A stretch of 64,000 nucleotides of DNA from Leguminivora glycinivorella. Taxonomy: Eukaryota > Arthropoda > Insecta > Lepidoptera > Tortricidae. Shown piece by piece: positions 11,464 to 23,379 of the stretch. Made by a program: the position numbers and the translations under genes. Location: NCBI RefSeq assembly GCF_023078275.1, contig NC_062998.1, positions 15,265,916 through 15,329,915 on the forward strand, written 5' to 3'. Numbering within the stretch: position 1 is the first letter of the stretch; the number at the start of each line of letters is the position of its first letter. The notes below the pieces were generated by a model, which saw only the letters and a list, made by a program, of their open reading frames with translations, ran no database searches and was not told the DNA's origin.

Positions 11464-12753
11464 CGAGGGTTGCACTAAAAAATTCGGGAATACAAAAAAT
11501 AGACAAATATATCGACTTAAAAGTACTTTTACTGTTTTTCAAAGTATTCTCCTGACATATTCTCGCATGTCTTCATACGTTCAAACCAATTATTAAAACA
11601 GTTATGCCATTCCAAAGTAGTAGTCTCCGAAATGGCGTTTTTGAAGGCTTCGACTGCTTCTTCCGGCGACTGGAATCGTTGACCTCTTAACTTTTCTTTA
11701 ATTTTTGGGAAAGTATAGAAATCATTGGGACTTAGGTCAGGGCTGTATGGGGGATGTTCCATTAATTCAATGTTATTCTCCTTTAAAAACTCTTTTGTTT
11801 GACGAGCAGTGTGCGGGCTGGCATTGTCATGATGTAGGATGATGCGACGGTTACAGTTTTCTGTTCGAAGTATGCTAATGATTTCAGGCAAACAAACCGT
11901 TGTATACCAATCTGCATTAACCGTCCTGCGATCCTCAAGTGCAATAGTCGCAATATGACCAGACTTTGACACAAAAGTAGCAACCATCTTTTTCGCCGTA
12001 CTTCGAGAGCGAACAACCTTGGTTGGCTTAAGTTCGTTTTCAAACACCCAAACTCGTGACTGGTTTTTATTTTCGGGTTCGTAAGCATATACCCACGTTT
12101 CATCACTCGACACGATGTTAAAAACTGCATTTGAAGTTCCATTATTGAACCTTTCTAGATTTTTTTGGCACCAAATGACCCTAGCCGCCTTTTGTTCGTC
12201 GGAAAGTAAGTGCGGGATCCAACGGAAAAATAGTTTTCTTACGCCTAATTCTGTTTGCAATATTGTTTGAATTTGGCTTATTCCAATCCCTAAACATGAC
12301 TGAATTTCACGATATGTGACATGTCGATCATTTTTAATCAGGTTTCGCACTGCGTCGACGTTTTCTTGAGTAACAGCTGATTTTGGCCGACCTTCACGCA
12401 CATCATCACTAAGATTCACACGACCGCGTTGAAATTCTGAAAACCAGCGATAAATAGTCGCCTTTGATGTAACTTCCTCCCCAAATGCAGAAGTCATCCG
12501 CTCTAAGCTTTGTTTTTGTGATAAACCACTTTTAAAATCGTAAAATATCATCGCTCTTAAATTTTCCCGCGTTAGCTCCATTTTATCATCGGTCACTGCA
12601 CTTTGACAGCAAATTAAAAAAAAAGTGTGTAGTTTTTTTTTAACTGCCAGTTGTGTTTATCTGACAAGACTTCCATGGTTATAAAAAGGTTAAATTTGAA
12701 TCATAATTGTATCATTATATAAGCGATTCCCGAATCTTTCAGTGCAAGCCTCG
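11464..12753 (-). mobile_element. Complete mariner transposon (1290 bp)
   Basis: Terminal inverted repeats of about 28 bp (outer bases CGAGG, inner TTCGGGAAT; 25 of 28 positions match by eye) lie at 11464-11491 and 12726-12753. Each is flanked by TA (11462-11463 and 12754-12755), the mariner target duplication. The interior is filled by one intact transposase gene on the minus strand. Length and structure are those of a full-size mariner. TIRs and frame are nearly undamaged, so the insertion is probably young. Confidence 0.95.
11529..12581 (-). CDS. Mariner transposase, intact, DD34D
   Basis: A cut-and-paste transposase of 350 aa, close to the usual mariner length of about 345. The N-terminal third carries paired helix-turn-helix DNA-binding motifs (ATIYRWFSEFQRGR, then SDDVREGRP). 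WIPHLL is the mariner WVPHEL-type linker motif. The three catalytic acidic residues are in SSDETWVY, LHHDNASPHTA and YSPDLSPNDFY; exactly 34 residues separate the second and third Asp, so the triad is DD34D. The ATG at 12581 is preferred over an upstream GTG at 12596. There is no internal stop or frameshift, so the protein could be functional. It would bind the element's own TIRs and insert at TA in the nucleus. Confidence 0.95.
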   Translation of the reverse strand: MELTRENLRAMIFYDFKSGLSQKQSLERMTSAFGEEVTSKATIYRWFSEFQRGRVNLSDDVREGRPKSAVTQENVDAVRNLIKNDRHVTYREIQSCLGIGISQIQTILQTELGVRKLFFRWIPHLLSDEQKAARVIWCQKNLERFNNGTSNAVFNIVSSDETWVYAYEPENKNQSRVWVFENELKPTKVVRSRSTAKKMVATFVSKSGHIATIALEDRRTVNADWYTTVCLPEIISILRTENCNRRIILHHDNASPHTARQTKEFLKENNIELMEHPPYSPDLSPNDFYTFPKIKEKLRGQRFQSPEEAVEAFKNAISETTTLEWHNCFNNWFERMKTCENMSGEYFEKQ

Positions 12754-12755
12754 TA

Positions 12756-14399
12756 CATTTAACGTCCATATTCTCTCAGCAAATAATTGTTTACCTAACA
12801 GTAGTAACACCTGCATGCTTGCACGTGTTTTAGAGAGAGACAAAGCTATTGCTATTCATACCTATGTAGTCCAATAAAGACTGTCCACGATAAAAAGTGG
12901 TCACACATAACATGGTAAATCTTTTGATACAATGAGAATTTATAAGCAGCATGTTTGTCAAATAATTTGTAGATATCAAACTGCTGCTGCTGCAAGTACA
13001 ACATAGTACAGTACAGTACAGTAGGTACAGTTTTGCTGTGTTAAGTACACAGCGGGAAGGAGTGTACAAGTTTCTAATGGGGTGGCAAAGCGCATGTGAC
13101 ACTGTTTGAGTTGCAGGCGTCCATAGGTTACGGTGACAGCTTTACATCAGGCGGGCCGTATGCTTGTTTGCCACCGACGTAGTATATAAAAAAAACTAAA
13201 TTATAAAAATACAAACAAATTATAAACTTTAGGTGGCCTATGAATTTTAGCAGTATGTATCTCATGATAACAATATTTTTTTGTACAGTGTCTTCTTGCA
13301 GTCTACTAAGTTTTCCTGACAAAAATATTTTTTAATGTTTAATTATAGTAGCCAAAATATACCCTATTACATACTGATTTTACAATAGTAATCATTTTTC
13401 TGATTGTAATCAGATTAAGAAAGTACTGAGATTTTCTAACTTTGCTTAATTCGACTTTTTGACACTTTTTGGCTCTCCATACAAAAACAACTGTCAGTGC
13501 TTGGAGTAGAAAGTCTTCCTGACTCCTAAAAGTCGAAATGAGTTTCAAAAAGTATTTTTTTTGCTAAGATGTCATTCTAATGTGTGTAAAACAGCTTATA
13601 AAAATATAAGTATTTATAAAATTGTGCTAGGAAGCGTGTGAAGTTTGTTAAAAAACGCTGTACAAGAAATGAAATGTTTGATGGTATACATTCGGCGAAA
13701 CCTCAGACACACTAAAGCATTATAAGGAATAGCTTTAATTATTATATAGTTTTATGTATATAGATTTATCAAAATATAAAATTGCTTCAAAATGTGCGTT
13801 CAGGAAGAAAGATTTATCATGTTATGTACGACCACCCCCCAACGCGGACAGTCCTTAGTGGAGTCATGGAGTGTTTCGTAAATATTTTTACGAAAATATT
13901 ATTTTGTGAAAGATTGTTTAAATCAATTTAGTAAGTAATTTCGCAATGAAAGATCACATTTGTTCCTAATTGTTACATTGAATGATATATTCAGGAAGTA
14001 TAATAATCAATATTAGTCATTATTACCTCTCTGACTTGTGATTGGAACCAAGACGCAATATCGGAACGCCATTCGTTTGACAAAACAGATTGTTAGTGTC
14101 AACAATCCAACCATGTGAATATAATTTGTAAATAAGCTTTTTTCAATAAGTTGTGCATCGATTAATAGTGAATTTTGTGAGTGATGACGTAACTAAACAT
14201 ATGATTAACCATCACAGATATTATTTGTTAAAATATTCAATGAAATCCCGAAGGAAATATGCACCAAAAAGTTGGTCAAGGAAAAGTTTATTTGCCGTAA
14301 GTTTTATATGTAATAACGAGTCCGTTTCCTCGTCATAGACGCTTGTTCTGTTACACGCTACGGCGATTGTGGCTGTGACTCACAAAACGCTAGGACTTA
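12756..14399. other. Gene-free stretch
   Basis: AT-rich sequence. It includes a short (GTACA)n-like run near 13003-13030, the repeat fragment at 13114-13200, and short palindromes such as CGTAAATATTTTTACG at 13877. No protein-like frame. Confidence 0.55.
13114..13200 (-). repeat. Fragment of the GTTTGCCACC-type interspersed repeat
   Basis: Carries GGCGTCCATAGGTTACGGTG and TATGCTTGTTTGCCACCGAC. It is the same family as 38245-38350 (opposite orientation) and 4838-4905. Confidence 0.65.
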
Positions 14400-14407
14400 C
14401 TTATAAT

Positions 14408-14792
14408 TAGGGATGTCACGAATGTCGCATGTGTCACATTCGCGAATGCGAATGCGAATATTCAGAATGCGAATGTGCGAATGCGAATGCGAATATCGCT
14501 GAATTTCATAAAAAACCAAAATAAAAACCAAGCAATCACCAACAACCCGCTAGGTAAAAAATTTAAAATGCTTACTATTGGTCAAAATGCCGAGTACGAA
14601 CTTCACGCCGTACGAATTTGACCTATCGGCGCATGCGCGAGTCGACAGTCGACAAGTAGCAATAGAGGAACAAGCTGCGACTTGCACACATTCGCATTCG
14701 CAAAACATTTGCATCGTTTGAAGCGAATGCGAATGTCAATGCAAATGTTTAAAAAAATGCGAATGCGAATGCAAATATTCGTAACATCCCTA
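14408..14792. mobile_element. hAT-like MITE with 8-bp target duplication and GCGAAT arrays
   Basis: The element starts TAGGGATGT and ends with the inverted ACATCCCTA. It is flanked on both sides by the 8-bp duplication CTTATAAT (14400-14407 and 14793-14800). An 8-bp duplication and TAGGG-type ends point to the hAT superfamily. Both subterminal regions are tandem GCGAAT/ATTCGC repeats, in opposite orientation in the two halves, so the whole 385-bp unit can fold back. It has no transposase. Confidence 0.85.
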
Positions 14793-15000
14793 CTTATAAT
14801 TATCTTAACAATTGATGATGATGAGAATGGCAAAATTGATCTAAGAGCCGAAACACACTTATTTTGCGCAGTATACATCCCGGATATTATTATTATTAAT
14901 TTTATCATATAAATATTAAGCAAAAGTTTAACAGACTTTAATAGTTTTAATACTTCCTCATATAGTTGTATTCCGAATGGAAATGTAAACGATATAGGAC

Positions 15001-15247
15001 TGTAAGAGGTTTCGCATTCAGAATGAAACCTTTTACAGCAGTCATGGTCGCTGACTGGCAGTCCCTGATTTAAAATTGGAACAGTATAAGAACGTCAAGG
15101 AAAACAGACACTTCAATGGGGCATTCATATAGAAGCAGCGATTGAGAGTGAACGGTTGTACTTAGCTCCTAAAATATAAAAAAATATTGATTCAAAGCGT
15201 TGTTTAAATGTTTGGATGCTCTCCACTGATAGGCCGACTCTCTTACA
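15001..15247 (+). repeat. 5' LTR
   Basis: 247 bp, TGTAAGAG...CTCTTACA with 8-bp inverted ends. No mismatch seen against the 3' LTR. Confidence 0.9.
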
Positions 15248-15265
15248 TGGTGGAGGCACTAACGT
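15248..15265 (+). other. Primer-binding site position
   Basis: TGGTGGAGGCACTAACG directly abuts the 5' LTR. The leading TGG pairs with the CCA end of a tRNA. I could not match it to a particular tRNA. Confidence 0.55.
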
Positions 15266-16205
15266 CTGAAAGTTTCCCCTAGTTTCGGTTTCAGGTTTTC
15301 AGACAACGAACCCCGACCTCACAGCGCGAGGAAGCGCATGCCAAGCGATAAGCCAAACGCGCTTTAAGAAGAAGGAAAACAAAGTGACCATCGTCGCCAA
15401 TACGAAGAGCTATTCCGGGTGATATATTTCTTATTATCTAATACTCATTATCACCCATTCCGTAGTTAAAATATAGCTGTGCAGAATTGACGTAAAAATG
15501 GAATGCGAGACATTCAACAGAGCAACGGGCGCTCAAGATTGTGTTATTCAAGAAACTCTACGACTCCTCTTCGATGACCATAGGCGTCGACGCAAATTGC
15601 GTGAACATCAGCTCCATCATACCTATATACTTAATCATACACATATGCAGTAAATCTTCCTAGATATGTAGGTTACATTAGATAGGCAATGTAAATTTAG
15701 TTTCAATCTTTTAATTATACATTATATTGTAGAACTTACGGAATAATTGTGATTTGTGAACTAAAATGTACATTATTTCAAAGGAAAAACGACTTGTGAC
15801 AGAAAATGTCATTTGCCTATCCCTAATGTTAAAAAGGATAATTATTTGTAAATAACCACATAGAACTAATTATTTTGGCGCAATATATAACATGTAGAAT
15901 ACTATACATATTATTTATGCAATGTTTATATTAGAATAAAAACTATTTGATAGGCTTATTTATTCCATAATGTTTTCCTATAGCTACCAATAAGGTTAAG
16001 TTATATGAAAATATGTAAACTGTGGAATAAAACACACCCCAAACTGTAAATATTTAATAAATAGATACAATCGTTTAAAGTTATAGAGTAATGTCACAAC
16101 ACCCTTATAATATCCTGACTACAAAGAACAACGTTCATACACATTTCTTTTACATGTATCAAGACGAGGCCGACTAGATGGCCAGATGATCCAGCTGCTC
16201 ACGGT

Positions 16206-16427
16206 GTGGCGGGATGGCTGGCGGTCATATGCAACCCCCACTTCGTCGTCATCACCAACGTGCAGCACACTACAGCTGTAGCAATCTTCATGAGCCGTTC
16301 GGGCTCCGCTTCACTTCGCAACCGGCGCGGCGGGAAGATTGGCGGCCATGAGAAGCCCCCACTTCAACGCCACCGCCAACAAGAATCGGCATCTTCAAAA
16401 TTTATTATGTTTTTTCATGTGAAATAA
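16206..16427 (+). other. Short open frame inside the LTR element
   Basis: A 73-codon frame in the more GC-rich part of the interior. The peptide has no zinc knuckle, protease or other retroviral motif. It may be the relic of a gag-like gene or chance. Confidence 0.2.
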
Positions 16428-16852
16428 ACGTTTTGCCTTGTTTTTTTACTTGAAGTTAGGAGAATTTGCTAACAGCTGTCATGTCAATGTCATCTAGTCA
16501 TGGCCACAGACAATTAGCTGTCAGAAAGTTCAAAATAAAAGGGTTTAGTCGATGGGCAGGGGTTAGGTTTTTGCCATTGGTTTTCCTAACCATAGTCCAT
16601 ATCTGACTAATTTGCGAGGACCTTGGCTATAGTCCAACTATCCAAATTATGGCGGTCTCAACCGTGGACTAGGCAACCACGCAAAGAGCGTTAGATGTTG
16701 GCTACCTTGAATGAGGCTGTCACTATTGGGTGTTAGGAGATTTTTTTTTTTTTTGTGTGTAGGGGGCCTGGCTTAGGTAGGGCCAACCGGTAGTTAGGGT
16801 AGAATAGGATAGGATAGGGTGTAGTATTGTGAACAATGGCTGCTTCTAACAT

Positions 16853-16862
16853 AAGGGGAGGG
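16853..16862 (+). other. Polypurine tract
   Basis: AAGGGGAGGG ends three bases before the 3' LTR, where plus-strand priming would start. Confidence 0.6.
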
Positions 16863-16865
16863 ATA

Positions 16866-17112
16866 TGTAAGAGGTTTCGCATTCAGAATGAAACCTTTTA
16901 CAGCAGTCATGGTCGCTGACTGGCAGTCCCTGATTTAAAATTGGAACAGTATAAGAACGTCAAGGAAAACAGACACTTCAATGGGGCATTCATATAGAAG
17001 CAGCGATTGAGAGTGAACGGTTGTACTTAGCTCCTAAAATATAAAAAAATATTGATTCAAAGCGTTGTTTAAATGTTTGGATGCTCTCCACTGATAGGCC
17101 GACTCTCTTACA
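16866..17112 (+). repeat. 3' LTR
   Basis: 247 bp, identical by eye to the 5' LTR. Followed by the target duplication GGAC. Confidence 0.9.
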
Positions 17113-17415
17113 GGACCCTATTAGGTGGATGTCTTGTTAAGGGTTATTATTGTCAGATGGGCACGGTATCTCAGTCGTTTAATATTTGCAATTTTTATTA
17201 TATGTATCTTAAGGTATTTACACGATTATTTATTAAACTGTAATCTCAACTATCTCAAGATATTTATTTATGCAAATATAGCCCTAATAAAGATACTTTT
17301 ACCGATGTATGTGGTATTTGAGTTGAAATTCCGCTCTAGAAATAGCATTAAAGTTTATATTATACTTACAGTCATATGTTTTTAAACATGTATACCTAAC
17401 GAATTTATATTATAC

Positions 17416-17494
17416 CAGACCCTTTAGCACAACTTGATGTCGCGCTAGATGTGAGGACTCGCGCGCGACAAGGCAAGTTGTGCTAAAGGGTCTG
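17416..17494. mobile_element. Short GC-rich fold-back element, copy 1
   Basis: Arms of 21 bp (CAGACCCTTTAGCACAACTTG and its exact inverse) enclose a GC-rich centre with GACTCGCGCGCGACAAGG. The same arms occur at 58765-58861. In this copy the left inner arm is diverged. Confidence 0.7.
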
Positions 17495-20100
17495 ATTGAC
17501 AACCTACTATTTATGGTGCACATTTTAAAATATAACGATTTTATCGATGTTCGATACTACAGCTAAATTTCAGTTGAAGGTCACATATGCCCTTGCTTGG
17601 TAGGTAAAGTACGGTTTACATTTATTGACTAAAACTCACAATTTTAATCCCACGGCCGAGAGCTTGTAAACTCGTAGGTACCAATAGCATTATCTTCCGC
17701 GTATGTAAAGTCGTTATCGTGAACACAAGAAGTAGCTTTTCATTTCCAGTAGTTAGCATTGAACTAAATGTAATTGCGATTCTTTAACAGTAGAATGTAG
17801 AATCAAATAAAAAAACAACAGAACTACCTCTTTTTTTCCTAATTGTTTTTTTTTCATAAAACATAAAATAGGATTATACAAATTTCTAAGCTATACAAAA
17901 AATTCAGAATATTTGCATACTATTCCCGAACTAAAAGTAGGTAAGTAGCGTAAAGGACATGACAACATTTTGCAGTACGAGTACCTACCTAAGTAGTTGT
18001 TCCTGATAAATGAACCTAACGACGTGTTTAGAGGAAAACAAAAAAAAACACTGTGTATTTATTTACAGAGTAACGTAATATAGGTCTCATAACTACACAC
18101 ACAGTCAAAAAGTAGGTAGGTACTAATACTTTAATATTGACTTCGGTCAATGCGATAATTGGGTAGTTATTTAAAAAAAAATCCTCAGTCATCTGTCTAA
18201 CGCTAAACTTCGGGATGCACTATAAATTCATTATACGAGATATAATCCGATTTCATAGTTTTATTTCCTTAGAAATACTCTACTATAAAATATTATAATC
18301 ATGACTTGGCATACAAATACAGATGAGTGAAAAAGTATTTCAAGATTTACTTTTATGTAAGTATCTCTATATGAATTCCATAAATTCAATTAAATAACAA
18401 CTAGCTACTGGATCTTGTATTCTTGCATATAGCTCACGCACTTAAAACTATCAAGGAAGTAATTATTTGTTTAATTTCCGCGTCCAAGTGTCACTAGAAG
18501 GTCGGTCGTTTGAAATGGTATTAATGCAGTTTTAGACTGTAAGCAAATTTTATATTTACCTATATAATTAATATATATTTTTTTATAAAATGATGTCGTG
18601 TGGAGGGTTCGTATTCCTGTATCATTATACAGGAATGCGAACTCTGGTAAATGCTGGGATTTTGCTAAGTAGAACGAGTGGATTATGTAATACCTCAAAC
18701 TTAATTACCTACATAACATAACGCCTGTATTCCTAAAAGAGGTGAGGAAAGCAGATAAAACACCTCAAGTCACACCCACGGGAACAAAAGTTGTTCAATT
18801 CTTAATCCTAACGGGAAAACTACATGGGAAAATTTCATATGAAAACTAAAATTAAAATATAATAATATTTGAATGTAATATATTTAGTTCATATATTCGT
18901 ATAGGGATGTGTTGTGTGACAAGACTAACACTTATCATGACGAGACAGCCTAAGAAATTTGATATATGTACATCAAAAATGAGCTCAGCACGGGAAGCAT
19001 GATGATAAAATAGCAGGCCGTCCCTATCGCACTATTTGTAAGTGCAGATGTTTTATCATTTATCGCGCGACCATAATTGCCTGCCTGGATACGACATAGA
19101 TTGAATATGTCGAAGTGAGATATGTCATTTCTTCAAACGGATCGGGTGGTATTATAATTATTGGTTTTATCAATAAATGTAAAGCCTGACCAGAAATATA
19201 TGACTATTGCAATTGTCGCTGTTATTCTGATGTATGCGGTGACAGTTCATGAGTTCAGTATAGTATGGAGAAAATAGTTGTAATAAAATTCCGCAACATG
19301 GCGCCTAGATTTATATTTTTGATCAGGTTTTATTTGTGTTAGGGTTGTTGACACAAGTTCAACTTTTTACACATCAACACAGTACTAGAGGGAAACCTTA
19401 TAGTAGTGAATTTGTGACTTGCTAATGTGTAATTAAACGATAAATGCGGTGATGAACCGGAACCGCGTACACAGTAAGTCGATCATGACTTTCACTTGCA
19501 CTCTATCATTGAATATTCCAACAAACAAGAAACCTGTTATAAAATTCTAACATGTATTTTTTTACCGCGACTCTAAACTTCTATGCTTGGTCGATAAGCT
19601 AAAGTCTTTAATTAATTTTCTTGTCGTCTTTGGGTCAATACTTTTATTTTAGATCTAAGTGTAACTAACTTGTTTAATAATTAATCATGTCTAAATCATT
19701 ACCAAAGTGGACGTTTTGCATAATGATTTACGCAATAATGACGGTGCCACTTAACTATATATTTTTAACGTACGTTCGTTAAACTTTAAATGACCAACAT
19801 GATAAATATTATTTATCAATACAAGTAAAGGTTCATAATTCAACCTATATAGTCACTTAATCAAGCCCAACGTCTGGACAAAGATTTTTCATTAGCGGTT
19901 AATAAAAACCTAAAGTAAAAAGGACCTAAAGCTATTACGAGTAAGTCCTTGTTTACCTAAACATAATTGACCGTTTTGACGTAACCACGATACAGGCATT
20001 TCTTACGCCACGCAAGACACGGCGTTAGTGTGGGCCTTATGGCGTTTACTAAGCCCAAAAAAAACAAAAGAGCTTAAGCCCAAAAAACAAAACAATGTAG
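17495..20100. other. 2.6-kb stretch without a recognised gene
   Basis: AT-rich. Near 19010-19040 is GGCCGTCCCTATCGCAC, a phrase typical of a moth MITE end, but I found no partner for it. A small 15-bp hairpin (GAGGGTTCGTATTCCTGTAT against ATACAGGAATGCGAACTC) lies at 18602-18645. No protein-like frame. Confidence 0.5.
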
Positions 20101-20646
20101 AAAAACCGGCCAAGAGCGTGTCGGGCCACGCTCAGTGTAGGGTTCCGTAGTTTTTCGTATTTTTCTCAAAAACTACTAAACCCATCAAGTTCAAAACAAT
20201 TTTCCTAGAAAGTCTTTATAAAGTTCTACTTTTGTGATTTTTTTCATATTTTTTAAACATATGGTTCAAAAGTTAGAGGGGGGGACGCACTTTTTTTTCC
20301 TTTAGCAGCGATTATTTCCGAAAATATTAATATTATCAAAAAACGATCTTAGTAAACCCTTATTCATTTTTAAATACCTATCCAACAATATATCACACGT
20401 TGGGTTTGGAATAAAAAAAATATCAGCCCCCACTTTACATGTAGGGGGGGTACCCTAATAAAACATTTTTTTCCATTTTTTATTTTTGCACTTTGTTGGC
20501 GTGATTGATATACATATTGGTACCAAATTTCAGCTTTCTAGTGCTAACGGTTACTGAGATTATCCGCGGACGGACGGACGGACGGACGGACAGACAGACA
20601 TGGCGAAACTATAAGGGTTCCTAGTTGACTACGGAACCCTAAAAAA
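20101..20646 (+). repeat. Interspersed repeat family A, copy 2
   Basis: Nearly identical to 1713-2259, from AAAAACCGGCCAAGAGCG through the (GGAC)n tract to GGAACCCTAAAAA. With copy 3 it forms a large inverted repeat. Confidence 0.85.
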
Positions 20647-20987
20647 GGGTTGATATTGTTTTATTTCAAATTTTAAACAAATTAGATTAATGCAATTTTA
20701 TGTTCCATTTAAAGATCTATATTTAATTGAACTAATTTATACTACTATCTATAGGACTGTAACTATTAAAAGGCTTATGATACTACATATTACATTAGTT
20801 ACATTACACATTTATCTTTCACAGTTTCGAGCAAAACATTTATCTAACCAGAATACCGTGTTCTTTCTTTTTTATCTTAAAATTTATACCTAAAAAAAAC
20901 CTTTCATTCCTTCTCAAAAAGTTTTGAAAAATAGGAACAGTGTAATAACTAATGATTTGGAATGACCTCATAATACATTTTTAGGGT
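20647..20987. other. Spacer between two inverted repeat-A copies
   Basis: 341 bp of AT-rich sequence. The 67-codon frame at 20690-20893 is not protein-like. This would be the loop of a hairpin formed by the flanking copies. Confidence 0.5.
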
Positions 20988-21322
20988 TCCGTAGTCAACT
21001 AGGAACCCTTATAGTTTCGCCATGTCTGTCTGTCCGTCCGTCCGTCCGTCCGTCCGCGGATAATCTCAGTAACCGTAAGCACTAGAAAGCTGAAATTTGG
21101 TACCAATATGTATATCAATCACGCCAACAAAGTGCAAAAATCAAAAATGGAAAAAAATGTTTTATTAAGGTACCCCCCCTACATGTAAAGTGGGGGCTGA
21201 TTTTTTTTTTCATTCGAACCCCAACGTGTGATATATTGTTGGATAGGTATTTAAAAATGAATAAGGGTTTACTAAGATCGTTTTTTGATAATATTAATAT
21301 TTTCGGATGGCCGGTTTTTTTT
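20988..21322 (-). repeat. Interspersed repeat family A, copy 3, internally deleted
   Basis: Reads as the reverse complement of the right two thirds of copy 2. It then jumps from AATATTTTCGGA straight to TGGCCGGTTTTT, the family's outer left end, so an internal segment has been lost while both ends remain. Confidence 0.85.
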
Positions 21323-21470
21323 TCTCCTATTATGATAGGAAGATCACTTGATTTTTGATAATAGTAATTAGTGCAATTTTACTATCTAAAATTCCAACAG
21401 GATACGATGTTGGATATTGGAACATTTGGAACAATCTGCATTAATCATTAACGCATGAAAGATAAGATTA

Positions 21471-21567
21471 ACCCCTTATTCATAAAGACAAGCCGATTTA
21501 TGTTTCGTTTGGTGTGATAGAAAAGGACAAACGAACTTTATCGGCTTAACGTTTATGAAATGGGGGT
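21471..21567. mobile_element. Small fold-back MITE
   Basis: ACCCCTTATTCATAAA at the left pairs with TTTATGAAATGGGGGT at the right, and AAGCCGAT with ATCGGCTT further in. This is a 97-bp imperfect hairpin with no coding. Confidence 0.55.
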
Positions 21568-23379
21568 AAGAATGTTTCGTTTTGTAAAAATTGAAATATA
21601 AGTATAAATGCACTAGATCTAAATATTACTCATAAGAAAGAAGACTAACAAAAGTAAGTAGTGTCTAATTCTAAGCGGGCTGACCTCGTTGTCGAGCCGA
21701 GACTGACGGCAACCTAAATTTACATTTGACGCAAATCATATTTAACACTGTCTGCGATTCAGATTTTCCCATTAGATATACTTTTTCACATACGCTATGC
21801 TTTTACTATGCATATATGTATGTAATGAAAAAGCTGTGTAATGCTAGATTAATTGAGCTATTGAATACAAAAATCAAATTTGAATTTTACCATGGTTTAC
21901 AGTGTGGACAGGCACTTATTCCCCAGCCCAAAAAAAAAGAAATCAAATCAATATAACAAACCAATAATGACCTACTTATAGTATTTTATGCAACAGGCGT
22001 TTAAAGGAGGTCAAAAAAGACGAGTGGCGTGGGTAACAATTTAAGGCGAAGTCAAAAATTGTTATTAAGACGCCACGAGTATTTTTTTACTCAGTTAAAC
22101 ACCGTTGCATACAATACTTTTTCTACGACCATGCACTTAGTTTTTACACGACTGCCCCAAAAAAAGAGTGTATTGTTTTTAACAGTTTTCTTGAATAACT
22201 TTCGCGAAATTCACACTGTTTCCTGTATTTTGACGCAAAGGTTTGCACTATCACAATGAAAGTTAATACTTAAATATAAAGGAATAGCTCAACGTTTGAT
22301 TGAAACGGGTGTATGGCAAAGAAATAGAAATATCTAAGATATATACCTAACTTGGCACTATACTAAGTATTTAATAAGTTTGAATTATTAAGATATATAA
22401 AATTTATTTCTTATAAACGTGAATAAAAGAAGAAGTAAAAACATTGACCATTAGGTACTACAATAAAAATATACAAATAACAAATTAAACAAATTAAAAC
22501 TATTCTAAACTAATAGTTAAAATGCTTAACTAAACTAAAAAATATTTGAATTTGGAATTCGGTGTACCTAAATACGAAGGTAACTCGTTCATTTAAAAAC
22601 GCTCAAATTAATTTGAGGGTATTTGTATAAAATAATATTAATGATAGCTATTTAGGTACACAGGTATGTAGTATTTTTTATGATACATAAGTTTAAAAAC
22701 ACAATTTAGTATAATAATATGTATTAACGCAGAGAAATCTCAAAAATATACCTAAGTACTAATAATGTTACGAAGGGGCCAATAGCGTTTACTAACAGCA
22801 ACACTCTTAACTAATCATCGGTAGGCTTTATGCCCTTGTAATAAGGTACTAACATTGCTGCCGATGGTACAATGATAAAAATAAATTGAGATATCCGTAG
22901 TTTGCTACAAATTTAATTTCATATTTACGTAGCATTATTGAAACTTATATCGACGGCGAAGTAACAGGAACTCCTAACTAAGTACGAAAACCTAAGTATA
23001 TAGGTAGGAATTACTGTCACTATCACTAATAGTGTCACTATACCACTCGCATGGGCAGCCATTTTGAACAACGCGTATGTCAACCACAAATTACTACAAT
23101 TGTCACACAATTCGACACATCTTAATCCTCCTGTCGAGATTCACCGACAATTCTACAAATATGTCGCCTAGAAATAATAATTATTGTTTCACAACATAAT
23201 TGTAATACATACAATTGTAGCAAAATGCCTGTCATGTTTGTAAGCAATTCTATAGAAAATATTTTATAAAATTGTAATTTGTCACCTGTCATCGACAATT
23301 GTCGCTCGACATATGTCACTGACAATTGTAGCCTTTTTGAAATAGGGGCCAGCTCAGCCGCCCAAAGCCTTCCCGTTCC
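21568..23379. other. Gene-free stretch
   Basis: AT-rich. The only notable feature is a cluster of related CGACAATTGT/ACAATTGTAG words between 23095 and 23335 (for example GACAATTGTCGCTCGACATA), which looks like a degenerate dispersed repeat. Confidence 0.5.

Larger units (their letters stand above)
15001..17112 (+). mobile_element. Non-autonomous LTR retrotransposon (TRIM/LARD-like), 2112 bp
   Basis: Two 247-bp direct repeats (15001-15247 and 16866-17112), each beginning TGTAAGAG and ending CTCTTACA, are identical as far as I can compare by eye. The 4-bp sequence GGAC stands immediately before the first LTR and after the second: a target-site duplication. Right after LTR 1 comes TGGTGGAGGCACTAACG, in the position and with the TGG start of a primer-binding site. 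Just before LTR 2 is AAGGGGAGGG, a polypurine tract. The 1.6-kb interior has no gag, protease, RT or integrase frame, so movement would need proteins supplied in trans. The identical LTRs argue for a recent insertion. Orientation is set by the PBS and PPT. Confidence 0.9.

Noticed and set aside
11110..11596. Long open frames on both strands (up to 124 codons) across 11.1-11.6 kb
   Set aside because: They come from the 51-bp tandem repeat, whose unit is a multiple of three and lacks stops in several frames. The peptides are pure repeats of the DNA unit.
15001..17112. Endogenous retrovirus with envelope
   Set aside because: No gag, pol or env-like frame exists in the 1.6-kb interior; only LTRs, PBS and PPT remain.
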